DNA from: Paragorgia papillata
Lineage: Eukaryota > Cnidaria > Anthozoa > Scleralcyonacea > Coralliidae
Reading direction: 5' to 3'
Assembly: GCA_035771165.1 (NCBI GenBank)
Contig: JAWNZC010000469.1
Location: 2,531,001-2,595,000, forward strand
Length of the DNA stretch: 64,000 nt
Shown here: piece by piece, positions 57,201-64,000 of the stretch
Position numbering within the stretch: position 1 is the first letter of the stretch
Layout: each line of letters begins with the position of its first letter
Translations under genes and position numbers: made by a program
The notes under the pieces: model-generated
The model's input: only the letters and a program-made list of their open reading frames with translations
What the model was told of the DNA's origin: nothing
Database searches by the model: none

Positions 57201-57568
57201 GAAGGAGGGATATGGTTGAGAAGTTGGTCTGGGTTATTCACACTGCTAGAATCGGTAGGATCAACGGAATGTTGCACTTGACTTCCAGTAACATCTAGCC
57301 AACTGTCAACGAGTGCTTCCATCAGATCAAAGTTTGTTGTCTTCGTTGAGTTTAGTTGCCTCAGCCGTTCCTTAGCCTGGTTCAATTTAGTCTTCATTTC
57401 ATCCAAGCGATGCTCGTCTTCTTTTGGTACTTCCATCTTGAATTGATAGCTGCTTTTGCTACTTTTTAAAACGGCCTTGTGCTTCTCGTAATATTGCTGG
57501 TTTCGTATCTGCCTTTTCTTTGAAGGCGAATGCTCCGACTGCATTTCGACGTTGTTTTCATCCGCCAT
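54254..57568 (-). CDS. Transposase of the Kolobok-like element (11 exons, intact)
   Basis: Exons 56913-57568, 56450-56553, 56262-56371, 56030-56103, 55749-55897, 55500-55595, 55325-55417, 55083-55183, 54827-54982, 54568-54687 and 54254-54403 join without a stop to 602 residues. All use GT/AG. The N-terminus is charged with a predicted coiled coil (DEHRLDEMKTKLNQAKERLR), followed by a Cys-containing region (NVCNCGNKFD). The central part has GVMLDARYDSVRAAYHTTV, a likely first catalytic aspartate, then HKVIGVTNCSRADISSAQSR and TNSFDTWHGGKGAKKAL, a likely second. Later come KTHFYYAMKNCNNDPEQL and an RDTYYIESFHNVILVYAPKR block with the candidate glutamate. The C-terminus is LDWNENVDLEVYSTKF, then VAPYRILKPKTFHFRNN. 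The role is cut-and-paste transposition. Catalytic residue assignment is inference; the exon joins are by hand. Confidence 0.8.
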
Positions 57569-58015
57569 GGCGGCGATTATATACCTTATATTTATGTAAA
57601 TTTATTCAGTTATATACGCATGATCGAATGGATGTAACCGTTGAATAATATAGCATCGCAGGCGTAAATAGAAACGCAGTTGTGCATATGGAAATTGCTA
57701 TGAACACCCTGGCTGTGAGTGATCTTTGTGGCCTTTTAGCGCGAAATTTGAAATAGCAGCGATTATATGACTCCACGAAAACGTTTCATTTATCGTGAAC
57801 TCAGTACATTTACATAGGAATTGCGTTTACGGAAATATATAAAGTTCTAAAGAAAACAAAATAATGGGAAACGACTTTTTACACGAACATTTGCACTTTA
57901 TAGTTTACACTTCGTTACTGACCATCAGCCGCCATGTTTCAAATTTCAAATGATGGGTTTTCACTGGCTGAATACCGGGGGGGTGTTCCCTTTTATGCGC
58001 TCGTTCCGTGTTTAA

Positions 58016-58946
58016 CCGTAAAAACGTGTTCACTAGCACTGTCACTATCTGATGAAGCGTAGTATGAAGAGGAAACAGAAACGGCGCTGTTATAGCCATT
58101 GCCACGGGCAGATTGCTGCGACTCACGGAGTTTGTTGACACGGCCACGTTGGCGTGAGGTTGTGCCTGGTGTCTGCGTTCGTGTGAAGGCCTTGTCGCGT
58201 TGTGGTGTGGACTTGCAAACGCTCTGAAAATGACCAGATTTCCCGCAACCACGACATGTTTTTCCTGCGGCAGGGCACGACTTGGGGCCATCTTCATGGG
58301 GATAGGAACCACCACAGTAGTAACAGGATTTTATGGCGGTTCGTGAACGGCCTTGGTTTGGCTTGCGACGTAGTGCATGAATTTGGTCGTGAGAGCCACG
58401 ATTGGCGGCTTCGATGGCTTGGAGTTGAGAAGTCGATCGTTCTAAACTTCGGCCATATTTCAGTAAGTCCTCGAGAGAAATGTCCTCACGGAGCGCTTTA
58501 CCTCGTACACGACTGGAGGAGCAATGTTCCATTAACTGAATTTTGATTTCGGCATCTGAATCGCCAAATTCACACGTCTTGGCCAGTTGACATAGACGGG
58601 TATAGTACTGATCGATCGTTTCGCCAGTGCACTGGATGGTTTGCCGAAAAACGTGCGTCTCGTACAGTACATTCTTTTTGGGAGCGAAGTAATCGGTCAA
58701 CTTCTTCACTGCGATTTCATAGTCCTTGTCGTCACCGGTGGACGGTAGTGTCTCGAAAATGGTGTCTACGGCAGGGCCAGCGAGATATAATAAAAGGCTG
58801 CGCTTTCTCGTGTCATCCTTGATGTCCATAGCCACGATAAATCGCTGGAATCTCTTTATCCAGTCTTTCCATCTCTGGCCTGTCGATGAAGGTTCATCAT
58901 GTGGGTTAAACTGGGGAATGCCTGACAAATCCAAACCAGTAGCCAT
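58016..58946 (-). CDS. gypsy copy 2 gag (open, truncated by the transposon)
   Basis: Open from MATGLDLSGIPQFNP through the capsid-like region and both zinc knuckles (CYYCGGSY, CRGCGKSGHFQSVC) to SASEHVFTVK, where the DNA transposon begins. In the uninterrupted element the frame would run straight into protease, so gag-pol is one frame in this family. Read-through into the transposon adds only a few residues. Confidence 0.85.
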
Positions 58947-58963
58947 ATCCTCGTCGCCAATAT

Positions 58964-59144
58964 TGTGTCTTAACTTTTATTCAACAATCACTTAGTATTT
59001 AATCCTCTCGCTCGTAATATCTAAACTCAACTAAAAGGCTTGTCTACAAACTGAAAACCTATATCTAATACTTAATTAGAAATCACACCATAATCCTTAA
59101 TCGTGTCCGTTTCCATAATTAGTTAATCACATTAAATCACAACA
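58964..59144 (-). repeat. 5' LTR of gypsy copy 2
   Basis: 181 bp; the gag ATG at 58946 follows after the ATTGGCGACGAGGAT primer-site region. Confidence 0.95.
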
Positions 59145-60557
59145 ATTACCACCACTATTACCACCACCATTACCACCACTATTAATTACTACCACCATTA
59201 CCACCACTATTACCACCACCATTACCACCACTATTACCACCACCATTACCACCACTATTACCACCACCATTACCATTACCACCACAATTACTACCACCAC
59301 TATTACCACCACCATTACCACCATTACCACCACTACCACCACTATTACCACCACCATTACCACCACTATTACCACCACCATTACCACCACTATTACCACC
59401 ACCACTATTACCACCACCATTACCACCACTACCACCACTATTACCACCACCATTACTACCACTATTACCACCACCATTACCATTACCACCACTATTACTA
59501 CCACCATTACCACCACTATTACCACCACCACTATTACCACCACCATTACCACCACCACCATTACCACCACTATTACTACCACCATTACCATCACTATTAC
59601 CACCACCATTACCATTACCGCCACTATTACTACCACCATTACCACCACTATTACCACCACCATTACCACCACCACCATTACCACCACCACCATTACCACC
59701 ACTACCACCACTATTACCACCACCATTACCACCACTATTACCACCACTATTACCACCCCCATTACCGCCACCATTACCACCACCTTTACCACCACTATTA
59801 CCACCACTATTATCACCACCATTACCACCACCATTACCATTACCACCACTATTACTACCACCATTACCACCACTACTATTACCATCACGATTACCACCAC
59901 TATTACCACCCCCATTACCGCCACCATTACCACCACCTTTACCACCACTATTACCACCACTATTATCACCACCATTACCACCACCATTACCATTACCACC
60001 ACTATTACTACCACCACCACCACTATTACCACCACCATTACCACCACTATTACCACCATTACCACCACCATTACCATTACCACCACTATTACTACCACCA
60101 TTACCACGACTATTACCACCACCACTATTACCACCACCATTACCACCACCACCATTACCACCACTACCACCACTATTACCACCACCATTACCATTACCAC
60201 CACTATTACTACCACCATTACCACCACTATTACCACCACCACTATTACCACCACCTTTACCACCACCACCATTACCACCACTACCACCACTATTACCACC
60301 ATTACCACCACCATTACCATTACCACCACTATTACTACCACCATTACTACCACCATTACCACGACTATTACCACCACCATTATTACCACCACCACCATTA
60401 CCACCACTACCACCAATATTACCACCACCATTACCATTACCACCACTATTACTACCACCACTATTACCACCACCATTACCACCACTATTACACCACTATT
60501 ACCACCACTATTACCACCACCATTACCACCACTATTACCACCACCATTACCATCATC
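59145..60557. repeat. CCACCATTA microsatellite, right of gypsy copy 2
   Basis: Resumes with the same words as 30801-31605 and is longer. It ends in CATCATCGTCATTTATTGAC, the conserved start of the spacer. Confidence 0.95.
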
Positions 60558-60902
60558 GTCATTTATTGACATACCTTAGTATGTTATTAAATCAAAAACT
60601 CTATTTAATATACAATTAAGAACTACCCTAAGCCAAAATTTAATTATTTACAAGAGTGACAATGCTTGCACAGTTCATAATTTAATATTCCTATAAGTAA
60701 TTGTTGTTTTCTAATATTTTTACAATAAATTACAAAAAAAATGCTAGATCACTAAGGAATTTTGTCAATAATCATGTGAGTAAATTAAATGTTTTTCAAA
60801 TTACTATATAGCTAATCATATTAAAAATTGTCATTCTGTATTTCTAAACTTCTGCATTTTCTAATCTTGTCTTTACACTACTAAATAACTAAGTATGTTT
60901 AA

Positions 60903-61579
60903 GGTGGCTCCATACAGTTTCTAGAAAAATGAAAAATACAAGTTTGAGAGTCTAAAATACGTGCATGAACAATTCGGAAAAATAATAAAACTAAATGTTG
61001 TGCATAGTTAAATATTCTGACAATCAAAAACTGTTACCAAATAAATAGCAACAGTTGTTGCTATGGCAACAATGACGTTTCAAAATGGCTGCCAATTACC
61101 CTTCAAACTAATTTAATTTGAAAAACACTTTGGTGACCCCCCATTTTTTTTTCATTAAAACTTTTCTTGAAGTATGAGTAATCAATAGGCCGATTTTAAA
61201 AAAATTCTGTAGAACGAATAATTTTTTTCCCGAAAAAATCATGTTTGTTAATTTTTAAAAAAATTGCATCTACACAATTTTTTTTAAATCGGCCTATTGA
61301 TTACTCATACTTCAAGAAAAGTTTTAATAAAAAAAAAATGGGGGGTCACCAAAGTTTTTTTCGAATTAAATTAGTTTGAAGGGTAACTGGCAGCCATATT
61401 GAAACGCCATTGCTGCCATAGCAACAACTGTTGCTATTGATTTGGTAACAGTTTTTGATTGTCACACTGTTTAACTATGCATAACATTTAGTTTTAGTCT
61501 TTTTCCGAATTGTTTATGCACGTGTTTTGGACTCTCAAACTTCTATTTTCCATTTTTCTAGAAACTGTATGGAGCCACC
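60903..61579. mobile_element. 677-bp near-perfect palindrome, TTAA target duplication
   Basis: Starts GGTGGCTCCATACAGTTTCT and ends with its complement, with about 330-bp arms meeting near 61240. TTAA flanks it at 60899-60902 and 61580-61583, and the sister units show the empty site (GTTTAAGTAG). It has no coding capacity. It is a foldback MITE with a TTAA preference, as for Kolobok or piggyBac, but its ends differ from those of the element at 53190. Confidence 0.85.
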
Positions 61580-62304
61580 TTAAGTAGTAACAGTTGATAT
61601 TTTACTTTAAAGATTAATTAACTAACACAACAAAATCTACCTAACTTCTGAGTTTAAAAATAAGCCGTTAAAATGTTGTTTTTCAACTTCGTAAAAACAT
61701 ATAACAAACTGCGAAAAATGCCTCTTAACAGACTTCAGTTAAAGTCAAATAATTTTCCAAAAGGCTTCTGGAGGAATCGCGTTTTCCGTTCGCGATATTT
61801 TTCAATTGGTGCTCTCCTTTTGAAATTTCTAGATCCGCTCCTAAGAGCTTTAGTTTGTGATGTTTTCTGTGTGCTGTTGCACTGTTTTAAATTTTTGTTA
61901 AACTTTCTTTTTCTTTTCTTTTTGTTTTTCTTTACTCTGCAAGAGTTAGAACTGGGATTATATAGAGTAAGGGTTATAAGACAACGTTTTAGGGTTGTTT
62001 GGGATAGGATTTTGTTCAACGACATGACCTAGGCTCTTTATAAGCGTAAACAATTGAGTGCTGCGTACGTAGTGTTTTGGATAATAGTAAAGTGAAAAGG
62101 TAGCAAACTGCCGAGATTTCAGAAACGAAATACTGACGTTTCGAGCGCAGCCCTGCATCAGAGTTTACTTAAGAAAACTGATAAAGGGTTCCACTCGAAC
62201 TGACATCAGTTATTCGTTACTGTCATAAAAGGCTCTCCTCGAAACATCAGTTTTTCATTTTTAAAATCTCGTCAGCTTGCCATCTTTTCGTTTTATTAAG
62301 CCTG

Positions 62305-62461
62305 TTTTCCAGTCATGGCAGAAACTGGCTTGCAGCTCGCAGCGAGTACTTGCATCTAATTAAAAAGAAGTCAGAGTGAAAAACAAGCACTGTGAGTTAG
62401 TTTTAATTAGATATAAGTACTCGCATTGAGCTGCGAGTCAGTTTCTGCCATGACTGGAAAA
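62305..62461. repeat. Long hairpin, unit 6
   Basis: Counterpart of 5125-5281; the next insertion begins 2 bp after its right arm. Confidence 0.8.
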
Positions 62462-62462
62462 G

Positions 62463-63522
62463 CATTACCAGAAATTTGGGACAAGATGGCGTCGCGCGGG
62501 CGCATATAGGCCATTAAACATGACGGCCAAATCGTATAAGGAATAATACAGTAAAATCGTAAATTTTAAAATTTATCCTACTAGGGACATAGACTTCTCG
62601 GTTGCGGAGCTCGATTCCTGTTAAGAGTTAAGTAAGGAAACGTTATAACAAAAAATGTTCGCTTACCGAAATACACAGCCGGTTCCCAACATCGATTTAT
62701 TTACGCTGCTTATTTGACTCATTCTGTTATGTAAGCCATAGTAATCCTGCTAAACATGCGATACAAATCTGCCAAATACACCACTTTCCTTGCGAACGAT
62801 GCAAAGTGCGGAGCTTGCTATGTATCTAGCAATGTTCGAACTGCTAATATAACTCGTAAATATCTCCGTATCTAACAACATTGCGGTTCCCAAATCCTTT
62901 AAACTTTCTTGGTTTTACAGTGTGCTTGAGCAATACACCAAATCGTAGTTTTATTTAGGCTCACATGCAAATTAGTTTCCTTTTCAATTTGGGCCCCTAT
63001 GCAAATTACATCGTGTCTATTAAAGCATAACGGGAAGATAACATAGGCTGGGACTATTTTTTCATGTTTTGAGTTCATTATTTTTAGACACTACGTTTAG
63101 GATTATTGTCAAAGATAATTGGGAAGCAAATTTTATCCTTATAGAATACCTAAGCATTAAAAAGTTTCTGAAATCAGAAATGTTATCTTTACTGCGGCTG
63201 CTTCAGCCTCATGTTATAAACGAACTACGTTTTATCCCGACTCAGATTGTATGCACAGTCGAAACTCCGATTTCGTCTATCAGCAGGAGGCCGTTATGTC
63301 TAAACGTGGAGTTGAGCTGCGAGAAGGACAAACAACGAAGCCACGGAGGTCTCTTCTCTTTCGGCAGCCTGCAGCCATGTTTGTTTACTTTGAAAGCAGA
63401 GGCGATCTTTGTTCTTAGCAGCCGTTTGCATTTTCGCAAAATATTTACTGTATTTATTATTATCATGGGAGTAACCACTGGCTACGAACATGGCCGCAAA
63501 ATGTCCCAAATTTCTGGTAATG
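62463..63522. mobile_element. 1060-bp TIR element, unit 6 only
   Basis: The 21-bp ends begin CATTACCAGAAATTTGGGAC and are perfect inverted copies. Sister units read straight across (GGAAAAGAGGCTT). Both sides show AG, but the empty sites already read AGAG, so a true duplication cannot be claimed. A 153-codon plus-strand frame at 63069-63530 overruns the right end and resembles nothing I know. Confidence 0.7.
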
Positions 63523-64000
63523 AGGCTTAAAAGGTTCTGCTTAGTCTACTTCACAGAGATCTCTTCGGCTCCAACACAAGGAATAGCAAGTTTACAATAT
63601 AGAGGGCCTTATAGGCAATGTAGAAAACTAGAAATACAAATCGAAAATGTTTAAAAGGTTGGTGTACTGCTGAATTGAAATACTCATTAAGGAGGACTAA
63701 CGTTTTTAGCGTAGGTCCTTCGCCTAAAAAATAAATGTGTAAATAAACGCGTATACAATATTCTTTTAAATCTTTCTTTCTCCCCATTCCCCCCTCCCTC
63801 TCTCTCTCTCCCTCTCTGATGAAGGATCTTCGCTCAAAATGGTTAGACCTGCTTCATGAGTATTTCAGCTGTACACCAACTTTTTAAAAGAATCCCCCGA
63901 CTGTTTGAACAAGTATAGACATGAAAATGTTGGCAATCTCGTCTATCTTGAAAATGCGTTGAATTTTATCATTTTAACATCTTGAATGATGACGTGAAAT

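Larger units (their letters stand above)
53190..58011 (-). mobile_element. Kolobok-like DNA transposon, 4.8 kb, apparently complete
   Basis: Flanked by TTAA at 53186-53189 and 58012-58015; gypsy copy 1 gives the empty site (GGACTTAACCG). Perfect 19-bp terminal repeats (ACACGGAACGAGCGCATAA) end it. It carries a spliced transposase gene on minus and a second spliced gene on plus. TTAA duplication occurs in Kolobok and piggyBac. The DARYDS and DTWHG motifs and the overall layout favour Kolobok, but the superfamily is inference. Clean ends and an open joined transposase frame suggest recent activity. Confidence 0.8.
49605..59144 (-). mobile_element. Ty3/gypsy LTR retrotransposon, copy 2, split by a DNA transposon
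   Basis: Same element as 26086-30800, with LTRs 49605-49785 and 58964-59144. Its gag-pol is divided at 53186-58015 by a TTAA-flanked transposon. Without that insert it is about 4.7 kb. The flanks (CCATTACTAT left, ATTACCACCACTATTACC right) equal those of copy 1, so both stem from one insertion followed by segmental duplication. Confidence 0.95.
60558..64000. other. Array spacer, unit 6, with two insertions, runs off the window
   Basis: Matches the unit 3 spacer start and continues to the equivalent of about 33300. It contains a 677-bp palindrome, the hairpin, a 1060-bp TIR element and a short C/CT run near 63788-63818. A downstream gene unit probably continues past the window. Confidence 0.85.

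Noticed and set aside
63069..63530. 153-codon frame in the 1.06-kb TIR element
   Set aside because: It runs through the element end into the spacer and matches no family I know; probably chance.

Overview
The window is animal (metazoan) nuclear DNA, most likely from a cnidarian and plausibly a stony coral. The evidence is spliced genes with GT/AG introns, an AT-rich background, LINE, Ty3/gypsy and Kolobok-type elements, many foldback repeats, and a tandem family of RING/B-box (TRIM-like) genes. The species call is inference; no marker gene fixes it.

Layout. Bases 1-3860 lie outside the array. They hold a LINE 3' remnant, a 24-bp minisatellite, a broken but intron-retaining fragment of a DHX16-type spliceosomal helicase gene (minus strand), and a CAY-type microsatellite. 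From about 3860 to the end the DNA is a tandem segmental array. Each unit, read left to right, has an about 3-kb spacer, then a minus-strand gene (TLDc exon 3, TLDc exon 2, RING/B-box exon 1), its 5' flank, and a CCACCATTA-type microsatellite. Unit 1 spans about 3860-14430 and unit 2 about 14430-31605. Unit 3 (31606-36210) has lost exon 1. Unit 4 (36917-37906) is only spacer plus the last codons. Unit 5 (39873-47150) has a gene with a frameshifted N-terminus. A sixth gene is a 5' stub cut by a tRNA-derived SINE (48140-48215). A further spacer runs off the end (60558-64000).

The central genes fuse a RING finger, two B-boxes and a coiled coil to a C-terminal TLDc domain. Genes 1 and 2 join cleanly across three exons into 562 and 561 residues. 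The ubiquitin-ligase half is nearly identical between them (about 3% residue differences by hand count). The TLDc half differs at about 15% of residues and varies in length, although the non-coding spacer beside it is almost unchanged. This looks like a conserved signalling module carrying a diversifying recognition or effector module, and it is the most interesting signal in the window.

Mobile DNA has reworked the array. One Ty3/gypsy element (181-bp LTRs, single gag-pol frame) entered a microsatellite once and was then copied with the segment (26086-30800 and 49605-59144). In the second copy a 4.8-kb TTAA-flanked, Kolobok-like DNA transposon (53190-58011) split gag-pol. Its transposase gene can be joined from 11 exons into an uninterrupted 602-residue frame, and it carries a second spliced gene on the opposite strand. 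Smaller elements include a 677-bp palindrome with TTAA target duplication, a TAA-flanked element with a TA-flanked element nested in it, a 1.06-kb TIR element, LINE-in-LINE nesting, a tRNA SINE and a 5S-like sequence.
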